A stretch of 13,605 nucleotides of DNA from Cyanobacteria bacterium UBA2566 (GTDB lineage Bacteria > Cyanobacteriota > Cyanobacteriia > Cyanobacteriales > Desertifilaceae): positions 7,525 through 21,129 of the forward strand of contig DDLS01000102.1 in assembly GCA_002340255.1 (NCBI GenBank), given 5' to 3'. The translations under genes and the position numbers were made by a program. Numbering within the stretch: the first letter of the stretch is position 1; each line of letters opens with the position of its first letter. Under the pieces are notes generated by a model. That model had not been told where the DNA came from, did no database searches, and saw only the letters and a list, made by a program, of their open reading frames with translations. Below, piece after piece: positions 1 to 6,576 of the stretch.

Positions 1-13
1 CGGTCGCAATGAC
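1..13. repeat. Edge of a dispersed REP-like repeat
   Basis: The first bases read TCGCAATGAC on the plus strand (GTCATTGCGA on minus). The same core occurs at 6639-6649 inside a longer imperfect palindrome (about 6614-6649) that starts GATTGC and ends GCAATGAC. Sequences built on CATTGCGA...GCAATC are common intergenic palindromic repeats in many bacteria. Here it abuts the abrupt end of a PIN gene, so it may be the element that truncated it. Only the edge is visible. Confidence 0.35.
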
Positions 14-17
14 AATT

Positions 18-146
18 CTAACCCAAAATTTCCCTTTCGGTCGGTCTAAATATTTCTAAAGCGGCTTTATGTTGAGGGGCTTTCGTATTAGCAACATAGG
101 CGAGAATGTTGGTATCCAGATAAATGCGTTTAGACTCTGTTGCCAT
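18..146 (-). pseudogene. PIN-domain toxin (VapC-like), N-terminal 42 residues only
   Basis: From the ATG at 146 the frame encodes 42 residues containing RIYLDTNILAYVA. This is the first strand of a PIN domain with its metal-binding Asp (residue 11) in the D-T-N signature. VapC-family PIN toxins are usually 120-145 residues RNases, so the frame stops (TAG at 18-20) after about a third of the fold; the other acidic residues are absent. The start overlaps the end of the upstream antitoxin-like gene by 17 bases, as expected of a translationally coupled toxin-antitoxin pair. The break lies next to a REP-like sequence at the window edge. It is probably a truncated, inactive toxin; a frameshift with the rest beyond the window is the alternative. 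Confidence 0.6.
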
Positions 147-336
147 AAAGCATCGTCCGATTAAAGGGCTGGAGGATTTCGCTATCAAAAAGTAACGGAG
201 TTGGATCAAACTGCGATCGCGTTTCTTTGGTTGATGGTTGCTGCTGTTGATTGAGGGTTTTAAATGTCTCTATCATCACAGCAATTTGCTGAATTTGCTC
301 CGGTGTGAGTCCAGTCGTATCAAGAGTTTGAGTCAT
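130..336 (-). CDS. Small antitoxin-like protein upstream of the broken PIN gene
   Basis: A 68-residue protein starting MTQTLDTTGLTPEQIQQIA. It has a predicted helix with TPEQIQQIAVMIETFKTL, a Gln/Lys/Thr-rich linker (NQQQQPSTKETR) and a C-terminal tail with FDSEILQPFNRTMLYGNRV. A small helical head followed by a flexible tail placed directly before, and overlapping, a PIN gene is the layout of VapB-like antitoxins, in which the tail occupies the toxin active site. The frame extends upstream to an ATG at 399, but that extension runs through a dispersed palindrome (380-394), so I prefer the ATG at 336. No clear Shine-Dalgarno precedes it. The family is not recognised by a DNA-binding motif; the antitoxin role is inferred mainly from context. 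With the toxin truncated it may be an orphan. Confidence 0.55.
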   Translation of the reverse strand: MTQTLDTTGLTPEQIQQIAVMIETFKTLNQQQQPSTKETRSQFDPTPLLFDSEILQPFNRTMLYGNRV

Positions 337-379
337 ATTAGAATCGGGAACTAGGATTTGCCTATATTTTAGCTGTTTC

Positions 380-394
380 AGAAACCGGGTTTCT
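380..394. repeat. Dispersed palindrome, AGAAACC(C/G)GGTTTCT type
   Basis: AGAAACCGGGTTTCT, 7+7 bases around one central base with one central-pair variant. It is one of four near-identical copies in the first 2.2 kb (also 429-443, 1315-1329, 2186-2200) with a degenerate one at 11434-11448. This copy lies upstream of the antitoxin-like gene starting at 336. Confidence 0.7.
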
Positions 395-428
395 ATCAAA
401 ATCTCTGGTTTGTAGCTGAAATTGTCGC

Positions 429-443
429 AGAAACCCGGTTTCT
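429..443. repeat. Palindrome AGAAACCCGGTTTCT after tail copy A
   Basis: A perfect 7-1-7 palindrome (AGAAACC-C-GGTTTCT) touching the stop codon of tail copy A. It has the position of a 3'-end hairpin but lacks a following T-run. Confidence 0.75.
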
Positions 444-601
444 TAAATCTCCTCTAACCAGGTTTCAATAGCAGATAACAGATTGAGTTGATTCGGCGGA
501 AAGCCTTTTAACGGCGGGTCTAGGGGGGCGTCCGTGAGGAAGGCGGCGATCGCCCCCGTAAGTTTTTCGCAGAAGGCGATGATTTCTGGGGTGGGTGGTT
601 G
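429..601 (-). pseudogene. NACHT-gene 3'-tail relic, copy A
   Basis: Reading leftward, the segment encodes TPEIIAFCEKLTGAIAAFLTD, then PLKGFPPNQLNLLSAIETW and LEEI, stopping at TAA 443-445, followed at once by the palindrome at 429-443. It matches copy C (2186-2358) at most positions of DNA, including the palindrome, with an in-frame one-codon difference (IAAFL versus IAVAFL). The open frame continues right to an ATG at 661, but those codons match nothing in copy C and lie over the promoter region of the plus-strand gene at 675. I read this as the last roughly 52 codons of a lost NACHT paralogue, or a duplicated tail. The frame has stayed open, so a small expressed peptide of up to 72 residues cannot be excluded. 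Confidence 0.7.
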
Positions 602-631
602 AGTAGGCTGTTTGAGGGGGTGATGTGGTGC

Positions 632-637
632 TATAAT
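632..637 (+). promoter_or_regulatory. Probable -10 box (TATAAT) of the antitoxin/PIN pair
   Basis: A consensus TATAAT lies 38 bases before the ATG at 675. TTGAGG at 612-617 is the closest -35-like hexamer but its spacing is short (14 bases), so only the -10 is called. It falls just beyond the edge of tail copy A, suggesting that the promoter came with the cassette. Confidence 0.4.
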
Positions 638-674
638 TTTGTTAAATGATAAATTCCCCATTAAAAAGAAAACT

Positions 675-902
675 ATGGCTAGTATTATTCTTCAAGTTGA
701 TGAGGATATAAAATCAGCATTTGAACAGGCTAACCCTGAAATTCAAAAACAGTTAAGCGATATTGTTCAATTATTTTTACGAGAGAGGCTATACAGCAAG
801 AGTTTGACTGAGGTGATGGCAGAAATTTCAGATAAAGCACAACAAAGAGGCTTAACGCCAGAAATTTTACAAGATATTTTAGCGGATGATAATGAGGAAT
901 AG
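675..902 (+). CDS. Antitoxin of a PIN toxin-antitoxin pair
   Basis: A 75-residue acidic protein starting MASIILQVDEDIKSAFEQ. The short N-terminal strand followed by helices (DEDIKSAFEQA, IQKQLSDIVQLFLRERL) fits a ribbon-helix-helix-like or VapB-like antitoxin head. The C-terminal half (SLTEVMAEISDKAQQRG, then LTPEILQDILADDNEE) is acidic, as expected of a toxin-binding tail. An in-frame ATG at 639 would add 12 residues, but it overlaps the likely promoter, so the ATG at 675 is preferred; the preceding AAGAAA is a weak ribosome site. The PIN toxin starts inside its last codons (17-base overlap from 886, or 11 from 892), implying coupled translation. Role assigned from size, layout and neighbour; the exact antitoxin family is not recognised. 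Confidence 0.75.
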   Translation: MASIILQVDEDIKSAFEQANPEIQKQLSDIVQLFLRERLYSKSLTEVMAEISDKAQQRGLTPEILQDILADDNEE

Positions 903-1305
903 ATTTGTCATCGATACCAATGTTTTAATCAGTGCTTTACTCTTTAAATCCTCAGTTCCGTTTCGAGCGATCGCATTGGCAGAAAAGCAAGGAATCATTT
1001 TATATTCTGAAGCCACATTAAAAGAATTAGAGCGAGTTCTGAATCGTTCCAAGTTTGACAAGTATCTTTCTCAAGAAGAAAGACAAGTGTTTTTGCTTAA
1101 ATTTATCGGTTCATCCCAGTTAGTGAATATTACAGAAAAAATCTCTGTTTGTCGAGATGAAAAGGATAATAAGTTTTTAGAACTGGCTGTTAGTGGCAAT
1201 GCCAATCTCATTCTTACAGGCGATTTAGATTTATTGGTGTTAAATCCTTTCCAATCCATAGAAATTCTGACTCCAGAGCAGTTTATTGATAGATTTGCTG
1301 AATAA
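886..1305 (+). CDS. PIN-domain toxin (COG1569/TIGR00305-like)
   Basis: A 139-residue PIN-domain protein, full length for the family of 'putative toxin-antitoxin system toxin component, PIN family'. The acidic residues of the Mg/Mn-dependent RNase site can be followed: D10 in FVIDTNVLISALL, E47 in TLKELERVL, D94 in CRDEKDNKFLELA, and D113/D115 in LILTGDLDLL. PIN toxins of this kind cleave RNA when released from the antitoxin. The start is MIM: ATG at 886 or 892 are both possible and neither has a clear Shine-Dalgarno, as usual for a gene coupled to an overlapping upstream one. Unlike the truncated PIN gene at 18-146, all catalytic positions are kept, so it is probably active. The tail-relic copy B on the other strand begins 10 bases after the stop. 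Confidence 0.9.
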   Translation: MIMRNRFVIDTNVLISALLFKSSVPFRAIALAEKQGIILYSEATLKELERVLNRSKFDKYLSQEERQVFLLKFIGSSQLVNITEKISVCRDEKDNKFLELAVSGNANLILTGDLDLLVLNPFQSIEILTPEQFIDRFAE

Positions 1306-1314
1306 ATGAGGGTC

Positions 1315-1329
1315 AGAAACCCGGTTTCT
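1315..1329. repeat. Palindrome AGAAACCCGGTTTCT between the PIN gene and tail copy B
   Basis: Identical to the copy at 429-443. It lies 10 bases after the PIN toxin stop (plus strand) and just after the end of tail copy B (minus strand), so a hairpin here would sit at the 3' ends of two converging units. Confidence 0.75.
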
Positions 1330-1443
1330 TAAATCCTCAAATCTCCTCTAGCCAGATTTCGATCGCAGATAACAGATTCGGTTGATTGGGGGGAAAGCCT
1401 TTTAACGGTGCGTGCGTCTAGGGGGTTATCGTTAAGGAAGTCG
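1330..1443 (-). pseudogene. NACHT-gene 3'-tail relic, copy B (degraded)
   Basis: Reading leftward from 1408, codons give PLKGFPPNQPNLLSAIEIW then LEEI and TGA (1337-1339), nearly the same as copies A and C. Upstream of 1408 an insertion of a few bases (GCACG region) breaks the frame, and similarity fades near 1443 at GAAGTCGCC. A short duplication of AAATCCTC separates the stop from the palindrome. It is clearly non-coding now. The relic sits between the plus-strand PIN cassette and the minus-strand aspartyl-protease cassette. Confidence 0.65.
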
Positions 1444-1487
1444 CCTCTGTATTCATTATGAGTTCAGATTTTAAAATTCATTCCAAC

Positions 1488-1898
1488 TCAAATTAAGGAC
1501 TTAGGGTTAACCTCGAATTCCATCTTGGAACGGTAAAAACACACATCAAATTCCATAAAAAAGTTGGTCTGTCCTAGAATGAGAGATGTATCGAGTTGTT
1601 TTATCCAAGCAAACGCTAACTGAATCAGTGGAATATCGCCAATTTGAGCCATTACAAATAAAGGTATTGCTGGCTGCTTTCCTAAGTTACCTGTTATTTG
1701 AATGATTGCCTGGTTATCTTCCCAGATAGCCCCTAGTTGTTGTCCGATGTCATAGGGCATGACGCTGACAGTTGCGCCACTGTCAACTAATCCAACAGTT
1801 TCAATGGTATGACCTTCTCGCCGAAGAATAATGGGAATCCTCGGCAGGCTATCAAATTCGTTTTGGGATGAATCAGTGGTTGAGTAACGAAATCGCAT
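1488..1898 (-). CDS. Retropepsin-like aspartyl protease domain protein
   Basis: 136 residues. The catalytic D-S-G-A-T signature is at 39-43 within VGLVDSGATVSVMP, followed by a flap-like region (IIQITGNLGKQ) and the C-terminal hydrophobic-Gly motif LILGQTNFF (106-114). That order is the one of single-domain retroviral-type aspartyl proteases, which must dimerise to form a site with two Asp residues. No signal peptide or membrane segment is seen, so a cytoplasmic protein is likely; the substrate is unknown. The start is ATG at 1898, with GAGG about 10 bases upstream inside the previous gene's last codons. It lies 5 bases after the small gene at 1904-2116, so the pair is co-transcribed. Such pairs are, to my knowledge, common in cyanobacteria but uncharacterised. 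Confidence 0.8.
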   Translation of the reverse strand: MRFRYSTTDSSQNEFDSLPRIPIILRREGHTIETVGLVDSGATVSVMPYDIGQQLGAIWEDNQAIIQITGNLGKQPAIPLFVMAQIGDIPLIQLAFAWIKQLDTSLILGQTNFFMEFDVCFYRSKMEFEVNPKSLI

Positions 1899-1903
1899 TG
1901 CTG

Positions 1904-2116
1904 TTAAACCTCATCAGTGGATTCCATGGCCTGCATGAGAATCGCCCCCGCCCCAAAAGTATTGTATGGGGTTGGCAAGTCATAGCTTTTACCCGGTTCT
2001 AACGGTGTAATTTCTTCTCGTGATTCAATGTCTTCAGCCAGCAAGCGAATCAGTTTAATTTTATCGAGGTGTGAAAGTTGCTTGATGCTGGGGAGAAGTT
2101 CTGTAAGCGTCATCAT
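1904..2116 (-). CDS. Small helical protein paired with the aspartyl protease
   Basis: 70 residues (69 if the second ATG at 2113 is used). Residues 3-29 form an amphipathic helical pair (LTELLPSIKQL, LDKIKLIRLLAEDI). The C-terminal half has LEPGKSYDLPTPYNTFGAGAI, a proline-rich stretch before a final helix (AILMQAMESTDEV). No DNA-binding motif is obvious. The first part resembles the helical head of small antitoxin or addiction-module proteins, and it sits where an antitoxin would, directly before a larger partner. No Shine-Dalgarno is seen. The function is not known; a partner or substrate role for the protease downstream is an inference from adjacency. Confidence 0.65.
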   Translation of the reverse strand: MMTLTELLPSIKQLSHLDKIKLIRLLAEDIESREEITPLEPGKSYDLPTPYNTFGAGAILMQAMESTDEV

Positions 2117-2185
2117 AAATTGGGGTCTGGTGATTCGGCCACTAAATTAGGTGGGATAGTTTTCATTTTATCCCAAGTTTTAGGG

Positions 2186-2200
2186 AGAAGCCCGGTTTCT
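2186..2200. repeat. Palindrome AGAAGCCCGGTTTCT after tail copy C
   Basis: Same palindrome with one change (AAG for AAA). It touches the TGA (2200-2202) of the open frame downstream of the NACHT gene, as in copies A and B. Confidence 0.7.
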
Positions 2201-2631
2201 CAAATCTCCTCTAGCCAGGTTTCAATGGCAGATATCAGATTCGGTTGATTCGGCGGAAAGCCTTTTAACGGCGCTTCTAGGGGTTCGTCGGTGAGGAAGG
2301 CAACGGCAATGACTCCCGTGAGTTTTTCACAGAAGGTGATGAGTTCTGGGGTGGGATGTTGGCAGTCGGTGAGGAGGAGGGCGCGGTGGGGGAGGAGGTC
2401 GCGGCGTTGCAGGTGTTTCAGGTGGCGGCGCAGTTCGGCGGGAGTGGCGGGTTCCGGGGGGTCTTGGTCGGGACAGGTGGTGTCCCAGATGAGTTCGCTG
2501 AGGGTGAGGGCGATTTCCCGTTCGCGGGTTTCGGTGGCGAGGGGTTGGGCGTTGAGGATGAGGATGGGCTGGTTTTGTAGGGTTTGGGCGAGGTTGATGG
2601 GGGCAAAGGTTGTTTGGCTGTTATGGGGGGG
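2200..2631 (-). pseudogene. C-terminal domain of the NACHT gene, cut off by an in-frame stop (tail copy C)
   Basis: After the TAA of the NACHT gene (2632-2634) the same frame stays open for 143 codons and ends at TGA 2200-2202. It reads PPHNSQTTFAPINLAQTL, then QPILILNAQPLATETRERE, then RRHLKHLQRRDLLPHRALLL, then TPELITFCEKLTGVIAVAFL, and finishes AIETWLEEI. The content is a plausible alpha/beta domain with alternating hydrophobic strands (PILILN, RALLLTD, VIAVAFL) and scattered Cys/His. There is no ATG, GTG or TTG in this frame before the domain. It is therefore best read as the original C-terminus of a protein of about 1447 residues, cut by one nonsense change (CAA to TAA would restore it). 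Stop-codon readthrough is possible but unsupported. The DNA is markedly GC-rich compared with the adjacent HEAT-coding DNA. Confidence 0.75.
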
Positions 2632-5600
2632 TTAGTCGGTGACTTCGGGATGGGGAGTGGTGGGGGGATTGTGCCATGCTTGATAAAATTCGGGATAGGG
2701 GAGATCTTGAGAAATGTTCCAGATAACTTGATAGCCGTCTTTAAACCGCATCAAGTTATTATTATAGGTTTCATAGTTAAATAGAGGTTGGAGAAAGAAA
2801 ATTACATCTTCTTGTTGCTTATTATTCACGAGTATTCTGTGTAAGTGACGAGCAGGCTCCCACTCGATAACCCCTTCAGTTGTTCTAATGATGTTGAGTA
2901 ACGTAGCAATGGCCTGAGAATTACCATGTCCTAGAGCTATCAAGCTCTCACCAGCCCATCTATAGTTGTATGAATTTTCAGTGTTTTCTAGAACATCCAC
3001 TAAAGTGGCAATATACTTGGAATCGTTTGGATAAATCCTTCCCAAACTTGAAGCAGTCCAACAAAGTATAAATTCATCATTGGTTGTCTCGAAAATCCTG
3101 ATTAAATCTGAAATGTAATCTTGTTCTCCGGGTTTTATTTCAAGTAACATATCTGTCACCCAGCACTGAGTTAGTTCACTCTTAGTTATATCTACAATTT
3201 CAAGCAATGCAGTTAAAAGAGCAAAGTGACATTGTTTTATTTTAATTAAAGTGTCAGCAGATTTCATGCCAATCACATTTTTGTTTTCAGTAGCAAGTAA
3301 AATATCCAGTAAAACATCAATATATAACTGGATATTTTCTGGATCTATATTGACCAAAAGAGAAGCAACTTCAAGACGGATTTTTTCATCTTTAGTATTT
3401 TCATCCTCTAGAATTTTCCTCAAAGTATTAATTATTCTGGAGTTCCCTTTCCCTATTACTGCTAAATTTGAAATAGCTAAGTTTTGAGTCATTTGATCGT
3501 TAGTAGCTTCGACGATTTCAATCAGAGCATCAATAGCTTTGTTATTGCCAGGATCAATTTTTACTAAAGTAAATGAAAGATTCACCTTAGTAAATAGACT
3601 GTTAGTATTTTCTAGAAGCTTAACCAAAGTATAAATAGCTTGGAGATTTCCGTATCCCACTTCTTCTAAATCATCAGCAGCTATCCAAATCATTTCTTCA
3701 TCATCAGTGGTTTCGATAATTTCAATTAGAACGTCAATGGCTTTGGTATTGTCAGGATCAATTTTTCCTAAAGTAAGTGCAGCATTTTCACAAATTTCTT
3801 CATCATCAGTAGATTCGATAATTTTCATTATTGTAGAAATAGCTTGTGAGTTTTTAGATCCGATTTGCCCTAAAACTCCGATGGCTTCCCAAGATGTTGT
3901 AAATTGATAGTCATGATGACCGTGTATCAGATTACATAATTTCTGAATTGTTTTCTGTCTATAAGTTTCTGTTAGGCTTTTCTTTGCATTTCTTTCAATT
4001 ATCTCAAATGCACACTTGCTAAGTGCCCAATTTACCAATAGCTCAATTATCTTATCTGCTAAATAGTAGGACTTAAATTCATTTATTCCTACTGCTGCCA
4101 GAAAAAAGGCTTGATATTCATAAAATCCTCTATCTACTTTCTCAAAATTCCATTCTCCACACCCATCTTCAAAATTCACCAATTTCTCAATAAACTTCTC
4201 TTTCTCCTTATCTGCAACATCCTCACGCCCCAACCACAACAAAATCACCTGCTTCCATTGCTTCTCAAAAATCCGATACCGCTTCCCCTCCACCGGACAA
4301 TCCACATGATCCTTCGGTAAAAAATAATCCCAATCATCCATCGCCAACGCCGCAAAATACTCTTGAAACGTCGCATGATAAAACCCATACACCTTTTCGC
4401 GCCGATTTTCCGCCGCCACCCCCACCTCATTCAACCAACCCAACCGTAACGCCAAAGAACACAAAGACCCCTTTGCCTTCGGTTTCCCCAAATACTCACA
4501 CACCAACCGATGGGTTAACCGAAAGCGACTCGTTTCAGCCTCCAAAGATGCCTTAGCCAACGCCCCCAACGCCGCATTTAACTGTTCCTTTTCCTCCTCC
4601 GTGACCTCAAACCTGTCCTCCTTCCACTCATACATCGCCTCCACAAAACCCGCATACAACTCCGCCGTGGTTTCTGGTAGGGCATCCTCCACCTTCCAAG
4701 TCGCACATAACAAGGTTAGCCGCAGGGGATTGCGGCATAAATCCTTAATCCGTTCCTTCCCCGCAGCTTGCAACTCTGACCACAAAGATTCCGCCAACTC
4801 GACAGCCTCTCCTGACTCAACCAACCCCCGAAACCACCTGCGGATAAACTCCTGCACTTGTTCATCCTGAAACGGTTGGGTGAGATAGGTTTGAAACCCC
4901 TGTAACTGTTTGGGGTTGGCTTGCCACAAATTCAAGCGACAGGTGACAATCATCCGCGCATCCGTCACCCAACCTCGGAATTTTAACGCCTGTTGGTCGC
5001 TCTGGCTCATCTCATCTAAACCATCCAACAGTAACCAGACTGCACCCCCCTGAAATTTCTGCTCCCAGTCCCCCTTAATTTCCTCTCTGGACTGACCTAA
5101 CGCCTCTTTGAGCCATTGGGTCTCTAAATACTCTCCCAGGGGTCGATTCCCCAATTCTGCCAAGTCCACCCAAATCACTAAATCATCGGTTTGTTGCAAT
5201 AACCAAAAGGCTAATTTCTGGAGTAACGTGGTTTTCCCTGCCCCCGGTTCCCCAATAATGGCAATATTTTTCTCGGTGCGTTTACCAATGATTTCGTCGA
5301 GAAACTCCCGATAAGCAAACCGTTTCTCTACTTCTTGCCGAGCGAACAAATCCGAACCCCGTTCTGGGTCAATATCTTGGCGGTGTTTTTCGTTCTCACT
5401 CCGTTTCGGTTTCACCAGCGCCAAATCGACAAATAAATCCTCATCGATTAAATTGCGATTCCCATAAACCTGACCTAAGACCGTATTGCTGGTTAATTGC
5501 ATCTTTCGTTCCAGCATCTGACGGCAGATATCTTGCCATTCATCAGTAGATAGCGATCGCTCCTCCGATGGATATTGCATTGCCGCCAACCCCTGCCGCA

Positions 5601-6543
5601 TCTCCTGACGAAATTCCTTCACCTCTTGGTGCAACTCCTTGAGGCGTTCCTCTAGAGTTTGTAACAATCCGGTGATAGTGGTTTCCATCACTCCCAACTG
5701 CTGACAGACTTGGGCAAAACCAGAATTGATGTTATCGGCAATATCGCTAAAAAATGCCTGCTGCTGCGTAATACTTCCCTGTAACTGGGTTTCCATTTGC
5801 TGGAATTGTTGCAGAATTTGACTTAATTCCGCAGTATCAACTCCTGCTGAGTCAGTTCGCAGTTGGTTGAGTTGCGCTTGCATTCCCGTAAGTAACTGCA
5901 AAGTTAACCCTGCAAAGGCTTTCCCATCCTTAGCAAAGTCTTCCTTGAGGGTTTCTCGTAAGGCTTTAGGGAACGTGGTATGGAGTTTCTGGGCGACTTC
6001 TTCCCGCACTTCTGAGGCAATAGGAAACCCACCCCCTTTACACGCTGCCATATTGAGACGGATAAAAATATCGCCCCATTCTGTAGCAGTGAGGTTGCCC
6101 TGTTGGGTGAGTTGATATTCTTCCGGAGTGAGGAATTTGTCGAGTTTGGCTTCTCGAAGTTGGGGATAGCGTTTCTGAGCAAGTTCCCGTTGGGCAATTT
6201 CCACCCAGTTATCCTTAGCTTGGGCGGCGATTTTTTCTATATATTGGCGGATTTTACCGCGCTGTTGTTTGGCAGCGAGGGTGATGACTGCGGCGATCGC
6301 CTTTCCCACTGCCTGCGTTAAGTCTTCATTGTCTAAGGATACCCGATCGCCATCTTTTCCCTCCGTTAAGGTATCAATCGCGTTAGCTGTATTCCCTGCT
6401 GCAACACTCGCTAAAGTAGCTGCCAACACAGTTCCCCAAGTAATCCCTTCCCCAGCAAGCAATAGGGGAAATACGGTGCTGCCAACCACACAGCCGCCAC
6501 CAATGGTTAATTTTAGGAGAGAGAACCTGACATCCATCATCAT
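2632..6543 (-). CDS. NACHT-family STAND NTPase with HEAT-repeat sensor
   Basis: A 1303-residue, probably cytosolic or membrane-tethered, signal-transducing ATPase. Order: hydrophobic Gly/Ala-rich segment (about 8-55); helical region; Gln-rich coiled coil (about 215-320); the linker usual before cyanobacterial NACHT domains (LFVDLALVKPKR, DPERGSDLF, 370-400); NACHT NTPase with Walker A GEPGAGKTT (431-439), Walker B WLLLDGLDE (503-511), VTCR (533-536) and CRNPLRLTLLC (603-613); FYHATFQEYFAA (721-732); then about ten HEAT-like units of 33-36 residues (about 885-1225). STAND NTPases oligomerise when the repeat region senses a trigger, often in anti-phage defence. The start is MMM; the third ATG (6537) has the best spacing to AGGGA. 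The frame continues past the stop into another domain (2200-2631), so this copy appears C-terminally truncated. The HEAT-coding DNA is distinctly AT-rich compared with the NTPase part. No recognisable effector enzyme; the N-terminal hydrophobic segment is the only effector candidate. Confidence 0.9.
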   Translation of the reverse strand: MMMDVRFSLLKLTIGGGCVVGSTVFPLLLAGEGITWGTVLAATLASVAAGNTANAIDTLTEGKDGDRVSLDNEDLTQAVGKAIAAVITLAAKQQRGKIRQYIEKIAAQAKDNWVEIAQRELAQKRYPQLREAKLDKFLTPEEYQLTQQGNLTATEWGDIFIRLNMAACKGGGFPIASEVREEVAQKLHTTFPKALRETLKEDFAKDGKAFAGLTLQLLTGMQAQLNQLRTDSAGVDTAELSQILQQFQQMETQLQGSITQQQAFFSDIADNINSGFAQVCQQLGVMETTITGLLQTLEERLKELHQEVKEFRQEMRQGLAAMQYPSEERSLSTDEWQDICRQMLERKMQLTSNTVLGQVYGNRNLIDEDLFVDLALVKPKRSENEKHRQDIDPERGSDLFARQEVEKRFAYREFLDEIIGKRTEKNIAIIGEPGAGKTTLLQKLAFWLLQQTDDLVIWVDLAELGNRPLGEYLETQWLKEALGQSREEIKGDWEQKFQGGAVWLLLDGLDEMSQSDQQALKFRGWVTDARMIVTCRLNLWQANPKQLQGFQTYLTQPFQDEQVQEFIRRWFRGLVESGEAVELAESLWSELQAAGKERIKDLCRNPLRLTLLCATWKVEDALPETTAELYAGFVEAMYEWKEDRFEVTEEEKEQLNAALGALAKASLEAETSRFRLTHRLVCEYLGKPKAKGSLCSLALRLGWLNEVGVAAENRREKVYGFYHATFQEYFAALAMDDWDYFLPKDHVDCPVEGKRYRIFEKQWKQVILLWLGREDVADKEKEKFIEKLVNFEDGCGEWNFEKVDRGFYEYQAFFLAAVGINEFKSYYLADKIIELLVNWALSKCAFEIIERNAKKSLTETYRQKTIQKLCNLIHGHHDYQFTTSWEAIGVLGQIGSKNSQAISTIMKIIESTDDEEICENAALTLGKIDPDNTKAIDVLIEIIETTDDEEMIWIAADDLEEVGYGNLQAIYTLVKLLENTNSLFTKVNLSFTLVKIDPGNNKAIDALIEIVEATNDQMTQNLAISNLAVIGKGNSRIINTLRKILEDENTKDEKIRLEVASLLVNIDPENIQLYIDVLLDILLATENKNVIGMKSADTLIKIKQCHFALLTALLEIVDITKSELTQCWVTDMLLEIKPGEQDYISDLIRIFETTNDEFILCWTASSLGRIYPNDSKYIATLVDVLENTENSYNYRWAGESLIALGHGNSQAIATLLNIIRTTEGVIEWEPARHLHRILVNNKQQEDVIFFLQPLFNYETYNNNLMRFKDGYQVIWNISQDLPYPEFYQAWHNPPTTPHPEVTD

Positions 6544-6576
6544 TCCCTGAATGCTGTCATTATTCTAGCTGAGGTA

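Noticed and set aside
443..661. 72-residue minus-strand open frame as a complete gene
   Set aside because: Only its last roughly 52 codons match the NACHT tail; the first part lies over the promoter region of the opposite gene and matches nothing in the other copies. Kept as a relic instead.
2624..2634. Seven-C run as a programmed frameshift site at the NACHT stop
   Set aside because: The run lies after the TAA on the coding strand and the downstream domain is already in the same frame, so a shift is not needed and would not bypass the stop.
2291..2784. Several plus-strand open frames rich in Arg, Gly and Val
   Set aside because: They mirror the GC-rich minus-strand frame of the detached NACHT C-terminal domain; the minus strand has domain-like sequence and homologous copies, the plus frames do not.
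5867..6321. Plus- and minus-strand open frames of 70-100 residues over the NACHT N-terminal region
   Set aside because: Alternative frames of the large NACHT gene without recognisable motifs.
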